NCBI GenBank assembly: GCA_946811185.2
Contig: OX328108.1
Location: forward strand, 21,895,239 to 21,959,238
Origin: Hippopus hippopus
Lineage: Eukaryota > Mollusca > Bivalvia > Cardiida > Cardiidae
Reading direction: 5' to 3'
DNA length: 64,000 bases
Every line of letters starts with the position of its first letter. The stretch's first letter is position 1. This document shows positions 34,534 through 47,976 of this stretch, one piece after another. Under the pieces are notes generated by a model. It worked only from the letters and a program-made list of their open reading frames with translations. It was not told where the DNA came from and searched no databases. The translations under genes and the position numbers were made by a program.

Positions 34534-35927
34534 GTTGATGTTGTATCGATTTGGATAGCTAGTTGCTAATAACTTTTACGGTAGGCTCGGGCTATATATA
34601 TTCTCGCATGGTCTAAGACTAATACACTCAAAATGCCAATGTCATATTATGACACCTAAACATTGTGCCAAAATGAGTTGACACTTAGCTAATTACGCAC
34701 ACGACTTTAGAACAACATCCTCGTTTGCTAATCGATTAGCCACGTGGGCATGTAAATGGATTAACAACCTTTTCTTTCACAGTTGTATCAAACCAATAAA
34801 AACTACCGTCAAACAGTTATTTATTGATGATTTTTTTTATCCTAAATTTTGCTGTTCTTTGCTTGCCGGTGAAATATTAAGCTTTATATATATATATTAA
34901 ATTCTACATGGAAATTTTGGGCGATTGCTGTATCATATCATGTTTGCTTATGAAAAAGAAGAAATAGTTTTTCTTCAAGCACGATTTATTTCAGACTCGA
35001 GGAAAGACCGGAAAAAACTACCCGAGCAATATTCATAGTTGATATGTTCTTCAGTTACACATACTTTCATGTATTACTGAAAACAGCAGATACCGTAGGT
35101 TTCACTAAATAGACAGATTCTGTTAGAATGACATCAACCCTTTCCCAAACAATCCCGACTTTTAACAGCCCTGAGAGAGAAGACTGTAGAAAACGTTGTG
35201 GGAAGATGCGGTAACCAGCATTTTCTCCTTTTTCTACGATGTTTTCTATCTAATCAAATACAAGTTCCACAATTGGGGCCGCGTTTGATTTTGTCATTTG
35301 CAAAGGCTTTGGATACGAAGGAGTTCATAATTTTGTTGTGTGGTTAATGGATAAACGTGTAATTATTTTCCCATTTTCCAGGATATGTGAAGCTTTCGAT
35401 ACGAGTGTCGAGAAGTCCTATATTTTCCTGTATTTTTTGGTCTAACAGCACTACGAACTCTTTCCGGGTCGTAGTAGTCAAAAGAAGTCCAAAATAGGCA
35501 GCGAGCGCTTCGCCTTCTTAATATTATTATTTTTTTTTTTGCCGGGGTTTGGGGGTTCAGAGATAGTGAAAGGACAGGTCCGAAATATATTTCTAGTGTT
35601 GATTTGATGATATCTTTGAAAAGTGACTGCAACTTTTTTTATTTTTTGAGAACTATTTTGGGCATGTTTCCAGAAAAGTAGCATTTCTACCATCCGGAAA
35701 GGCCTTCGTTAACAGTTTTTTTTACTAATCATAGTATACGATCTTCGTAAGAGAGGCCCCGACTTGCAGTTAATGGGTTAAATATTGTATAAAGAGGGGG
35801 GAGGAGGATTTATATTTGAAATGAGGGAAATGAGGGTTTGGGGTCATTGACAATTCTTGAAAATGGACTTTCTTTTGAATTGGTTTGGCTCTTAAAAGGG
35901 CCGTTTTGAAGAAAAAGACTTGAATAA

Positions 35928-36257
35928 TTATTCAGAGTCGGAAGAATAATCTGAGTCGGACGCCTGCACGATTTCCACGGATTCGTTGAACAGCTCCCGG
36001 CGAAGTTCGGCAACCTGGTCAGCTTTGCAATAGGCATAATCATAATACATGTTGCGTGCTCCTTCAATGACAGCAAGTTTCAGTCGAAGGTTATAGCGGA
36101 ACGATCTGTTGTTTGCACGTTTTGCCATCTTGTAGCGTTTCTGCACCTCGCCTAGACGTTGGTTCAGCAAGACGATCTGGTCGCAGGCTTTTCTAAAACG
36201 TCGTTCAGTATCACTTAAAGTGAATCGTTTGTCAAGAGCTTTCATTCTTGAAGGCAT
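35928..36257 (-). CDS. Gene 21: 109-aa orphan protein, F21/D73 type
   Basis: Full-length copy. Stem-loop at 35887-35902; TATA at 36317-36324. The small hairpin between stop and stem-loop is broken by GAAGAAAAAG. Upstream it has AGAAGAACATTCTC instead of AGAACAACATCCTC, shared with genes 25, 27, 28 and 30. Confidence 0.73.
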   Translation of the reverse strand: MPSRMKALDKRFTLSDTERRFRKACDQIVLLNQRLGEVQKRYKMAKRANNRSFRYNLRLKLAVIEGARNMYYDYAYCKADQVAELRRELFNESVEIVQASDSDYSSDSE

Positions 36258-37645
36258 GTTGATGTTGTATCGATTTGGATAGCTAGTTGTTAATAACTTT
36301 TACGGTAGGCTCGGGCTATATATATTCTCGCATGGTCTAAGACTAATACACTCAAAATGCCAATGTCATATTATGACAGCTAAACATTGTGCCAAAATGA
36401 GTTGACACTTAGCTAATTACGCACACGACTTTAGAAGAACATTCTCGTTTGCTAATCGATTAGCCACGTGGGCATGTAAATGGATTAACAACCTTTTCTT
36501 TCACAGTTGTATCAAACCAATAAAAACTACCGTCAAACAGTTATTTATTGATGATTTTTTTTTATCCTAAATTTTGCTGTTCTTTGCTTGCCGGTGAAAT
36601 ATTAAGCTTTATATATATATATTAAATTCTACATGGAAATTTTGGGCGATTGCTGTATCATATCATGTTTGCTTATGAAAAAGAAGAAATAGTTTTTCTT
36701 CAAGCACGATTTATTTCAGACTCGAGGAAAGACCGGAAAAAACTACCCGAGCAATATTCATAGTTGATATGTTCTTCAGTTACACATACTTTCATGTATT
36801 ACTGAAAACAGCAGATACCGTAGGTTTCACTAAATAGACAGATTCTGTTAGAATGACATCAACCCTTTCCCAAACAATCCCGACTTTTAACAGCCCTGAG
36901 AGAGAAGACTGTAGAAAACGTTGTGGGAAGATGCGGTAACCAGCATTTTCTCCTTTTTCTACGATGTTTTCTATCTAATCAAATACAAGTTCCACCGCGT
37001 TTGATTTTGTCATTTGCAAAGGCTTTGGATACGAAGGAGTTCATAATTTTGTTGTGTGGTTAATGGATAAACGTGTAATTATTTTCCCACTTTCCAGGAT
37101 ATGTGAAGCTTTCGATACGAGTGTCGAGAAGTCCTATATTTTCCTGTATTTTTTGGTCTAACAGCACTACGAACTCTTTCCGGGTCGTAGTAGTCAAAAG
37201 AAGTCCAAAATAGGCAGCGAGCGCTTCGCCTTCTTATTATTATTATTATTTTTTTTTTGCCGGGGTTTGGGGGTTCAGAGATAGTGAAAGGACAGGTCCG
37301 AAATATATTTCTAGTGTTGATTTGATGATATCTTTGAAAAGTGACTGCAACTGTTTTTATTTTTTGAGAACTATTTTGGGCATGTTTCCACAAAAGTAGC
37401 ATTTCTACCATCCGGAAAGGCCTTCGTTAACAGTTTTTTTTACTAATCATAGTATACGATCTTCGTAAGAGAGGCCCCGACTTGCAGTTAATGGGTTAAA
37501 TATTGTATAAAGAGGGGGGAGGAGGATTTATATTTGAAATGAGGGAAATGAGGGTTTGGGGTCATTGACAATTCTTGAAAATGGACTTTCTTTTGAATTG
37601 GTTTGGCTCTTAAAAGGGCCGTTTTGAAGAAAACGACTTGAATAA

Positions 37646-37975
37646 TTATTCAGAGTCGGAAGAATAATCTGAGTCGGACGCCTGCACGATTTCCACGGAT
37701 TCGTTGAACAGCTCCCGGCGAAGTTCGGCAACCTGGTCAGCTTTGCAATAGGCATAATCATAATACATGTTGCGTGCTCCTTCAATGACAGCAAGTTTCT
37801 GTCGAAGGTTATAGCGGAACGATCTGTTGTTTGCACGTTTTGCCATCTTGTAGCGTTTCTGCACCTCGCCTAGACGTTGGTTCAGCAAGACGATCTGGTC
37901 GCAGGCTTTTCTAAAACGTCGTTCAGTATCACTTAAAGTGAATCGTTTGTCAAGAGCTTTCATTCTTGAAGGCAT
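37646..37975 (-). CDS. Gene 22: 109-aa orphan protein, Q59 type
   Basis: Leu59 is replaced by Gln, as in genes 26, 29, 31 and 32. Stem-loop at 37605-37620; TATA at 38035-38042. Its 3' spacer lacks about 9 bp (GTTCCACCGCG), the first unit from the left to do so. The stem-loop is unchanged. Confidence 0.72.
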   Translation of the reverse strand: MPSRMKALDKRFTLSDTERRFRKACDQIVLLNQRLGEVQKRYKMAKRANNRSFRYNLRQKLAVIEGARNMYYDYAYCKADQVAELRRELFNESVEIVQASDSDYSSDSE

Positions 37976-39367
37976 GTTGATGTTGTATCGATTTGGATAG
38001 CTAGTTGTTAATAACTTTTACGGTAGGCTCGGGCTATATATATTCTCGCATGGTCTAAGACTAATACACTCAAAATGCCAATGTCATATTATGACACCTA
38101 AACATTGTGCCAAAATGAGTTGACACTTAGCTAATTACGCACACGACTTTAGAACAACATCCTCGTTTGCTAATCGATTAGCCACGTGGGCATGTAAATG
38201 GATTAACAACCTTTTCTTTCACAGTTGTATGAAACCAATAAAAACTACCGTCAAACAGTTATTTATTGATGATTTTTTTTATCCTAAATTTTGCTGTTCT
38301 TTGCTTGCCGGTGAAATATTAAGCTTTATATATATATATTAAATTCTACATGGAAATTTCGGGCGATTGCTGTATCATATCATGTTTGCTTATGAAAAAG
38401 AAGAAATAGTTTTTCTTCAAGCACGATTTATTTCAGACTCGAGGAAAGACCGGAAAAAACTACCCGAGCAATATTCATAGTTGATATGTTCTTCAGTTAC
38501 ACATACTTTCATGTATTACTGAAAACAGCAGATACCGTAGGTTTCACTAAATAGACAGATTCTGTTAGAATGACATCAACCCTTTCCCAAACAATCCCGA
38601 CTTTTAACAGCCCTGAGAGAGAAGACTGTAGAAAACGTTGTGGGAAGATGCGGTAACCAGCATTTTCTCCTTTTTCTACGATGTTTTCTATCTAATCAAA
38701 TACAAGTTCCACAATTGGGGCCGCGTTTGATTTTGTCATTTGCAAAGGCTTTGGATACGAAGGAGTTCATAATTTTGTTGTGTGGTTAATGGATAAACGT
38801 GTAATTATTTTCCCACTTTCCAGGATATGTGAAGCTTTCGATACGAGTGTCGAGAAGTCCTATATTTTCCTGTATTTTTTGGTCTAACAGCACTACGAAC
38901 TCTTTCCGGGTCGTAGTAGTCAAAAGAAGTCCGAAATAGGCAGCGAGCGCTTCGCCTTCTTATTATTATTATTTTTTTTTTGCCGGGGTTTGGGGGTTCA
39001 GAGATAGTGAAAGGACAGGTCCGAAATATATTTCTAGTGTTGATTTGATGATATCTTTGAAAAGTGACTGCAACTTTTTTTATTTTTTGAGAACTATTTT
39101 GGGCATGTTTCCACAAAAGTAGCATTTCTACCATCCGGAAAGGCCTTCGTTAACAGTTTTTTTACTAATCATAGTATACGATCTTCGTAAGAGAGGCCCC
39201 GACTTGCAGTTAATGGGTTAAATATTGTATAAAGAGGGGGGAGGAGGATTTATATTTGAAATGAGGGAAATGAGGGTTTGGGGTCATTGACAATTCTTGA
39301 AAATGGACTTTCTTTTGAATTGGTTTGGCTCTTAAAAGGGCCGTTTTGAAGAAAAAGACTTGAATAA

Positions 39368-39697
39368 TTATTCAGAGTCGGAAGAATAATCTGAGTCGGA
39401 CGCCTGCACGATTTCCACGGATTCGTTGAACAGCTCCCGGCGAAGTTCGGCAACCTGGTCAGCTTTGCAATAGGCATAATCATAATACATGTTGCGTGCT
39501 CCTTCAATGACAGCAAGTTTCAGTCGAAGGCTATAGCGGAACGATCGGTTGTTTGCACGTTTTGCCATCTTGTAGCGTTTCTGCACCTCGCCTAGACGTT
39601 GGTTCAGCAAGACGATCTGGTCGCAGGCTTTTCTAAAACGTCGTTCAGTATCACTTAAAGTGAATCGTTTGTCAAGAGCTTTCATTCTTGAAGGCAT
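39368..39697 (-). CDS. Gene 23: 109-aa orphan protein, S56 variant
   Basis: Asn56 is replaced by Ser, and an Arg codon near it has a silent change (GATCGG), shared with gene 24. Stem-loop at 39327-39342; TATA at 39757-39764. The accessory hairpin is broken as in gene 21. Confidence 0.72.
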   Translation of the reverse strand: MPSRMKALDKRFTLSDTERRFRKACDQIVLLNQRLGEVQKRYKMAKRANNRSFRYSLRLKLAVIEGARNMYYDYAYCKADQVAELRRELFNESVEIVQASDSDYSSDSE

Positions 39698-41094
39698 GTT
39701 GATGTTGTATCGATTTGGATAGCTAGTTGTTAATAACTTTTACGGTAGGCTCGGGCTATATATATTCTCGCATGGTCTAAGACTAATACACTCAAAATGC
39801 CAATGTCATATTATGACACCTAAACATTGTGCCAAATTGAGTTGACACTTAGCTAATTACGCACACGACTTTAGAACAACATCCTCGTTTGCTAATCGAT
39901 TAGCCACGTGGGCATGTAAATGGATTAACAACCTTTTCTTTCACAGTTGTATCAAACCAATAAAAACTACCGTCAAACAGTTATTTATTGATGATTTTTT
40001 TTATCCTAAATTTTGCTGTTCTTTGCTTGCCGGTGAAATATTAAGCTTTATATATATATATTAAATTCTACATGCAAATTTTGGGCGATTGCTGTATCAT
40101 ATCATGTTTGCTTATGAAAAAGAAGAAATAGTTTTTCTTCAAGCACGATTTATTTCAGACTCGAGGAAAGACCGGAAAAAACTACCCGAGCAATATTCAT
40201 AGTTGATATGTTCTTCAGTTACACATACTTTCATGTATTACTGAAAACAGCAGATACCGTAGGTTTCACTAAATAGACAGATTCTGTTAGAATGACATCA
40301 ACCCTTTCCCAAACAATCCCGACTTTTAACAGCCCTGAGAGAGAAGACTGTAGAAAACGTTGTGGGAAGATGCGGTAACCAGCATTTTCTCCTTTTTCTA
40401 CGATGTTTTCTATCTAATCAAATACAAGTTCCACAATTGGGGCCGCGTTTGATTTTGTCATTTGCAAAGGCTTTGGATACGAAGGAGTTCATAATTTTGT
40501 TGTGTGGTTAATGGATAAACGTGTAATTATTTTCCCATTTTCCAGGATATGTGAAGCTTTCGATACGAGTGTCGAGAAGTCCTATATTTTCCTGTATTTT
40601 TTTTGGTCTAACAGCACTACGAACTCTTTCCGGGTCGTAGTAGTCAAAAGAAGTCCGAAATAGGCAGCGAGCGCTTCGCCTTCTTATTATTATTATTTTT
40701 TTTTGCCGGGGTTTGGGGGTTCAGAGATAGTGAAAGGACAGGTCCGAAATATATTTCTAGTGTTGATTTGATGATATCTTTGAAAAGTGACTGCAACTTT
40801 TTTTATTTTTTGAGAACTATTTTGGGCATGTTTCCAGAAAAGTAGCATTTCTACCATCCGGAAAGGCCTTCGTTAACAGTTTTTTTTACTAATCATAGTA
40901 TACGATCTTCGTAAGAGAGGCCCCGACTTGCAGTTAATGGGTTAAATATTGTATAAAGAGGGGGGAGGAGGATTTATATTTGAAATGAGGGAAATGAGGG
41001 TTTGGGGTCATTGACAATTCTTGAAAATGGACTTTCTTTTGAATTGGTTTGGCTCTTAAAAGGGCCGTTTTGAAGAAAACGACTTGAATAATTA

Positions 41095-41421
41095 TTAAGA
41101 GTAGGAAAAATAATCTGAGTCGGACGCCTGCACGATTTCCACGGATTCGTTGAACAGCTCCCGGCGAAGTTCGGCAACCTGGTCAGCTTTGCAATAGGCA
41201 TAATCATAATACATGTTGCGTGCTCCTTCAATGACAGCAAGTTTCAGTCGAAGGTTATAGCGGAACGATCGGTTGTTTGCACGTTTTGCCATCTTGTAGC
41301 GTTTCTGCACCTCGCCTAGACGTTGGTTCAGCAAGACGATCTGGTCGCAGGCTTTTCTAAAACGTCGTTCAATATCACTTAAAGTGAATCGTTTGTCAAG
41401 AGCTTTCATTCTTGAAGGCAT
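41095..41421 (-). CDS. Gene 24: divergent copy with altered acidic tail (108 aa)
   Basis: It has Thr17 to Ile, Ser105 to Phe, Asp107 to Tyr, and Glu109 changed to a stop, so the end reads DYFSYS. Three of the five tail changes clustered here remove acidic or phosphorylatable residues. The ancestral stop is still present directly after the new one. Stem-loop at 41051-41066 and TATA at 41481-41488 are intact. It could be a functional variant or an early pseudogene. Confidence 0.65.
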   Translation of the reverse strand: MPSRMKALDKRFTLSDIERRFRKACDQIVLLNQRLGEVQKRYKMAKRANNRSFRYNLRLKLAVIEGARNMYYDYAYCKADQVAELRRELFNESVEIVQASDSDYFSYS

Positions 41422-42817
41422 GTTGATGTTGTATCGATTTGGATAGCTAGTTGTTAATAACTTTTACGGTAGGCTCGGGCTATATATATTCTCGCATGGT
41501 CTAAGACTAATACACTCAAAATGCCAATGTCATATTATGACACCTAAACATTGTGCCAAATTGAGTTGACACTTAGCTAATTACGCACACGACTTTAGAA
41601 CAACATCCTCGTTTGCTAATCGATTAGCCACGTGGGCATGTAAATGGATTAACAACCTTTTCTTTCACAGTTGTATCAAACCAATAAAAACTACCGTCAA
41701 ACAGTTATTTATTGATGATTTTTTTTATCCTAAATTTTGCTGTTCTTTGCTTGCCGGTGAAATATTAAGCTTTATATATATATATATTAAATTCTACATG
41801 GAAATTTTGGGCGATTGCTGTATCATATCATGTTTGCTTATGAAAAAGAAGAAATAGTTTTTCTTCAAGCACGATTTATTTCAGACTCGAGGAAAGACCG
41901 GAAAAAACTACCCGAGCAATATTCATAGTTGATATGTTCTTCAGTTACACATACTTTCATGTATTACTGAAAACAGCAGATACCGTAGGTTTCACTAAAT
42001 AGACAGATTCTGTTAGAATGACATCAACCCTTTCCCAAACAATCCCGACTTTTAACAGCCCTGAGAGAGAAGACTGTAGAAAACGTTGTGGGAAGATGCG
42101 GTAACCAGCATTTTCTCCTTTTTCTACGATGTTTTCTATCTAATCAAATACAAGTTCCACAATTGGGGCCGCGTTTGATTTTGTCATTTGCAAAGGCTTT
42201 GGATACGAAGGAGTTCATAATTTTGTTGTGTGGTTAATGGATAAACGTGTAATTATTTTCCCACTTTCCAGGATATGTGAAGCTTTCGATACGAGTGTCG
42301 AGAAGTCCTATATTTTCCTGTATTTTTTGGTCTAACAGCACTACGAACTCTTTCCGGGTCGTAGTAGTCAAAAGAAGTCCAAAATAGGCAGCGAGCGCTT
42401 CGCCTTCTTAATATTATTATTTTTTTTTTTGCCGGGGTTTGGGGGTTCAGAGATAGTGAAAGGACAGGTCCGAAATATATTTCTAGTGTTGATTTGATGA
42501 TATCTTTGAAAAGTGACTGCAACTTTTTTTATTTTTTGAGAACTATTTTGGGCATGTTTCCAGAAAAGTAGCATTTCTACCATCCGGAAAGGCCTTCGTT
42601 AACAGTTTTTTTTACTAATCATAGTATACGATCTTCGTAAGAGAGGCCCCGACTTGCAGTTAATGGGTTAAATATTGTATAAAGAGGGGGGAGGAGGATT
42701 TATATTTGAAATGAGGGAAATGAGGGTTTGGGGTCATTGACAATTCTTGAAAATGGACTTTCTTTTGAATTGGTTTGGCTCTTAAAAGGGCCGTTTTGAA
42801 GAAAAAGACTTGAATAA

Positions 42818-43147
42818 TTATTCAGAGTCGGAAGAATAATCTGAGTCGGACGCCTGCACGATTTCCACGGATTCGTTGAACAGCTCCCGGCGAAGTTCGG
42901 CAACCTGGTCAGCTTTGCAATAGGCATAATCATAATACATGTTGCGTGCTCCTTCAATGACAGCAAGTTTCAGTCGAAGGTTATAGCGGAACGATCTGTT
43001 GTTTGCACGTTTTGCCATCTTGTAGCGTTTCTGCACCTCGCCTAGACGTTGGTTCAGCAAGACGATCTGGTCGCAGGCTTTTCTAAAACGTCGTTCAGTA
43101 TCACTTAAAGTGAATCGTTTGTCAAGAGCTTTCATTCTTGAAGGCAT
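42818..43147 (-). CDS. Gene 25: 109-aa orphan protein, F21/D73 type
   Basis: Full-length copy. Stem-loop at 42777-42792; TATA at 43207-43214. It begins a three-unit block (genes 25-27) repeated exactly 5,159 bp to the right (genes 28-30). The accessory hairpin is broken. Confidence 0.73.
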   Translation of the reverse strand: MPSRMKALDKRFTLSDTERRFRKACDQIVLLNQRLGEVQKRYKMAKRANNRSFRYNLRLKLAVIEGARNMYYDYAYCKADQVAELRRELFNESVEIVQASDSDYSSDSE

Positions 43148-44535
43148 GTTGATGTTGTATCGATTTGGATAGCTAGTTGTTAATAACTTTTACGGTAGGC
43201 TCGGGCTATATATATTCTCGCATGGTCTAAGACTAATACACTCAAAATGCCAATGTCATATTATGACACCTAAACATTGTGCCAAAATGAGTTGACACTT
43301 AGCTAATTACGCACACGACTTTAGAAGAACATTCTCGTTTGCTAATCGATTAGCCACGTGGGCATGTAAATGGATTAACAACCTTTTCTTTCACAGTTGT
43401 ATCAAACCAATAAAAACTACCGTCAAACAGTTATTTATTGATGATTTTTTTTTATCCTAAATTTTGCTGTTCTTTGCTTGCCGGTGAAATATTAAGCTTT
43501 ATATATATATATTAAATTCTACATGCAAATTTTGGGCGATTGCTGTATCATATCATGTTTGCTTATGAAAAAGAAGAAATAGTTTTTCTTCAAGCACGAT
43601 TTATTTCAGACTCGAGGAAAGACCGGAAAAAACTACCCGAGCAATATTCATAGTTGATATGTTCTTCAGTTACACATACTTTCATGTATTACTGAAAACA
43701 GCAGATACCGTAGGTTTCACTAAATAGACAGATTCTGTTAGAATGACATCAACCCTTTCCCAAACAATCCCGACTTTTAACAGCCCTGAGAGAGAAGACT
43801 GTAGAAAACGTTGTGGGAAGATGCGGTAACCAGCATTTTCTCCTTTTTCTACGATGTTTTCTATCTAATCAAATACAAGTTCCACCGCGTTTGATTTTGT
43901 CATTTGCAAAGGCTTTGGATAAGAAGGAGTTCATAATTTTGTTGTGTGGTTAATGGATAAACGTGTAATTATTTTCCCACTTTCCAGGATATGTGAAGCT
44001 TTCGATACGAGTGTCGAGAAGTCCTATATTTTCCTGTATTTTTTGGTCTAACAGCACTACGAACTCTTTCCGGGTCGTAGTAGTCAAAAGAAGTCCAAAA
44101 TAGGCAGCGAGCGCTTCGCCTTCTTATTATTATTATTATTATTTTTTTGCCGGGGTTTGGGGGTTCAGAGATAGTGAAAGGACAGGTCCGAAATATATTT
44201 CTAGTGTTGATTTGATGATATCTTTGAAAAGTGACTGCAACTGTTTTTATTTTTTGAGAACTATTTTGGGCATGTTTCCACAAAAGTAGCATTTCTACCA
44301 TCCGGAAAGGCCTTCGTTAACAGTTTTTTTTACTAATCATAGTATACGATCTTCGTAAGAGAGGCCCCGACTTGCAGTTAATGGGTTAAATATTGTATAA
44401 AGAGGGGGGAGGAGGATTTATATTTGAAATGAGGGAAATGAGGGTTTGGGGTCATTGACAATTCTTGAAAATGGACTTTCTTTTGAATTGGTTTGGCTCT
44501 TAAAAGGGCCGTTTTGAAGAAAACGACTTGAATAA

Positions 44536-44865
44536 TTATTCAGAGTCGGAAGAATAATCTGAGTCGGACGCCTGCACGATTTCCACGGATTCGTTGAACA
44601 GCTCCCGGCGAAGTTCGGCAACCTGGTCAGCTTTGCAATAGGCATAATCATAATACATGTTGCGTGCTCCTTCAATGACAGCAAGTTTCTGTCGAAGGTT
44701 ATAGCGGAACGATCTGTTGTTTGCACGTTTTGCCATCTTGTAGCGTTTCTGCACCTCGCCTAGACGTTGGTTCAGCAAGACGATCTGGTCGCAGGCTTTT
44801 CTAAAACGTCGTTCAGTATCACTTAAAGTGAATCGTTTGTCAAGAGCTTTCATTCTTGAAGGCAT
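44536..44865 (-). CDS. Gene 26: 109-aa orphan protein, Q59 type
   Basis: Carries Gln59. Stem-loop at 44495-44510; TATA at 44925-44932. Upstream, the unit has AAACAAGTATTTATTG and GCTTGCCTGTG, markers shared with genes 29, 31 and 32. Its 3' spacer has a private change (GGATAAGAAGG near 43,920). Confidence 0.73.
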   Translation of the reverse strand: MPSRMKALDKRFTLSDTERRFRKACDQIVLLNQRLGEVQKRYKMAKRANNRSFRYNLRQKLAVIEGARNMYYDYAYCKADQVAELRRELFNESVEIVQASDSDYSSDSE

Positions 44866-46252
44866 GTTGATGTTGTATCGATTTGGATAGCTAGTTGTTA
44901 ATAACTTTTACGGTAGGCTCGGGCTATATATATTCTCGCATGGTCTAAGACTAATACACTCAAAATGCCAATGTCATATTATGACACCTAAACATTGTGC
45001 CAAATTGAGTTGACACTTAGCTAATTACGCACACGACTTTAGAACAACATCCTCGTTTGCTAATCGATTAGCCACGTGGGCATGTAAATGGATTAACAAC
45101 CTTTTCTTTCACAGTTGTATCAAACCAATAAAAACTACCGTCAAACAAGTATTTATTGATGATTTTTTTTATCCTAAATTTTGCTGTTCTTTGCTTGCCT
45201 GTGAAATATTAAGCTTTATATATATATATTAAATTCTACATGCAAATTTTGGGCGATTGCTGTATCATATCATGTTTGCTTATGAAAAAGAAGAAATAGT
45301 TTTTCTTCAAGCACGATTTATTTCAGACTCGAGGAAAGACCGGAAAAAACTACCCGAGCAATATTCATAGTTGATATGTTCTTCAGTTACACATACTTTC
45401 ATGTATTACTGAAAACAGCAGATACCGTAGGTTTCACTAAATAGACAGATTCTGTTAGAATGACATCAACCCTTTCCCAAACAATCCCGACTTTTAACAG
45501 CCCTGAGAGAGAAGACTGTAGAAAACGTTGTGGGAAGATGCGGTAACCAGCATTTTCTCCTTTTTCTACGATGTTTTCTATCTAATCAAATACAAGTTCC
45601 ACCGCGTTTGATTTTGTCATTTGCAAAGGCTTTGGATACGAAGGAGTTCATAATTTTGTTGTGTGGTTAATGGATAAACGTGTAATTATTTTCCCACTTT
45701 CCAGGATATGTGAAGCTTTCGATACGAGTGTCGAGAAGTCCTATATTTTCCTGTATTTTTTGGTCTAACAGCACTACGAACTCTTTCCGGGTCGTAGTAG
45801 TCAAAAGAAGTCCAAAATAGGCAGCGAGCGCTTCGCCTTCTTATTATTATTATTATTATTTTTTTGCCGGGGTTTGGGGGTTCAGAGATAGTGAAAGGAC
45901 AGGTCCGAAATATATTTCTAGTGTTGATTTGATGATATCTTTGAAAAGTGACTGCAACTGTTTTTATTTTTTGAGAACTATTTTGGGCATGTTTCCACAA
46001 AAGTAGCATTTCTACCATCCGGAAAGGCCTTCGTTAACAGTTTTTTTTACTAATCATAGTATACGATCTTCGTAAGAGAGGCCCCGACTTGCAGTTAATG
46101 GGTTAAATATTGTATAAAGAGGGGGGAGGAGGATTTATATTTGAAATGAGGGAAATGAGGGTTTGGGGTCATTGACAATTCTTGAAAATGGACTTTCTTT
46201 TGAATTGGTTTGGCTCTTAAAAGGGCCGTTTTGAAGAAAACGACTTGAATAA

Positions 46253-46582
46253 TTATTCAGAGTCGGAAGAATAATCTGAGTCGGACGCCTGCACGATTTC
46301 CACGGATTCGTTGAACAGCTCCCGGCGAAGTTCGGCAACCTGGTCAGCTTTGCAATAGGCATAATCATAATACATGTTGCGTGCTCCTTCAATGACAGCA
46401 AGTTTCAGTCGAAGGTTATAGCGGAACGATCTGTTGTTTGCACGTTTTGCCATCTTGTAGCGTTTCTGCACCTCGCCTAGACGTTGGTTCAGCAAGACGA
46501 TCTGGTCGCAGGCTTTTCTAAAACGTCGTTCAGTATCACTTAAAGTGAATCGTTTGTCAAGAGCTTTCATTCTTGAAGGCAT
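46253..46582 (-). CDS. Gene 27: 109-aa orphan protein, F21/D73 type
   Basis: Full-length copy with Leu59. Stem-loop at 46212-46227; TATA at 46642-46649. Partner of gene 30 at 5,159 bp. Confidence 0.73.
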   Translation of the reverse strand: MPSRMKALDKRFTLSDTERRFRKACDQIVLLNQRLGEVQKRYKMAKRANNRSFRYNLRLKLAVIEGARNMYYDYAYCKADQVAELRRELFNESVEIVQASDSDYSSDSE

Positions 46583-47976
46583 GTTGATGTTGTATCGATT
46601 TGGATAGCTAGTTGTTAATAACTTTTACGGTAGGCTCGGGCTATATATATTCTCGCATGGTCTAAGACTAATACACTCAAAATGCCAATGTCATATTATG
46701 ACACCTAAACATTGTGCCAAAATGAGTTGACACTTAGCTAATTACGCACACGACTTTAGAAGAACATTCTCGTTTGCTAATCGATTAGCCACGTGGGCAT
46801 GTAAATGGATTAACAACCTTTTCTTTCACAGTTGTATCAAACCAATAAAAACTACCGTCAAACAGTTATTTATTGATGATTTTTTTTATCCTAAATTTTG
46901 CTGTTCTTTGCTTGCCGGTGAAATATTAAGCTTTATATATATATATTAAATTCTACATGCAAATTTTGGGCGATTGCTGTATCATATCATGTTTGCTTAT
47001 GAAAAAGAAGAAATAGTTTTTCTTCAAGCACGATTTATTTCAGACTCGAGGAAAGACCGGAAAAAACTACCCGAGCAATATTCATAGTTGATATGTTCTT
47101 CAGTTACACATACTTTCATGTATTACTGAAAACAGCAGATACCGTAGGTTTCACTAAATAGACAGATTCTGTTAGAATGACATCAACCCTTTCCCAAACA
47201 ATCCCGACTTTTAACAGCCCTGAGAGAGAAGACTGTAGAAAACGTTGTGGGAAGATGCGGTAACCAGCATTTTCTCCTTTTTCTACGATGTTTTCTATCT
47301 AATCAAATACAAGTTCCACAATTGGGGCCGCGTTTGATTTTGTCATTTGCAAAGGCTTTGGATACGAAGGAGTTCATAATTTTGTTGTGTGGTTAATGGA
47401 TAAACGTGTAATTATTTTCCCACTTTCCAGGATATGTGAAGCTTTCGATACGAGTGTCGAGAAGTCCTATATTTTCCTGTATTTTTTGGTCTAACAGCAC
47501 TACGAACTCTTTCCGGGTCGTAGTAGTCAAAAGAAGTCCAAAATAGGCAGCGAGCGCTTCGCCTTCTTAATATTATTATTTTTTTTTTTGCCGGGGTTTG
47601 GGGGTTCAGAGATAGTGAAAGGACAGGTCCGAAATATATTTCTAGTGTTGATTTGATGATATCTTTGAAAAGTGACTGCAACTTTTTTTATTTTTTGAGA
47701 ACTATTTTGGGCATGTTTCCAGAAAAGTAGCATTTCTACCATCCGGAAAGGCCTTCGTTAACAGTTTTTTTTACTAATCATAGTATACGATCTTCGTAAG
47801 AGAGGCCCCGACTTGCAGTTAATGGGTTAAATATTGTATAAAGAGGGGGGAGGAGGATTTATATTTGAAATGAGGGAAATGAGGGTTTGGGGTCATTGAC
47901 AATTCTTGAAAATGGACTTTCTTTTGAATTGGTTTGGCTCTTAAAAGGGCCGTTTTGAAGAAAAAGACTTGAATAA

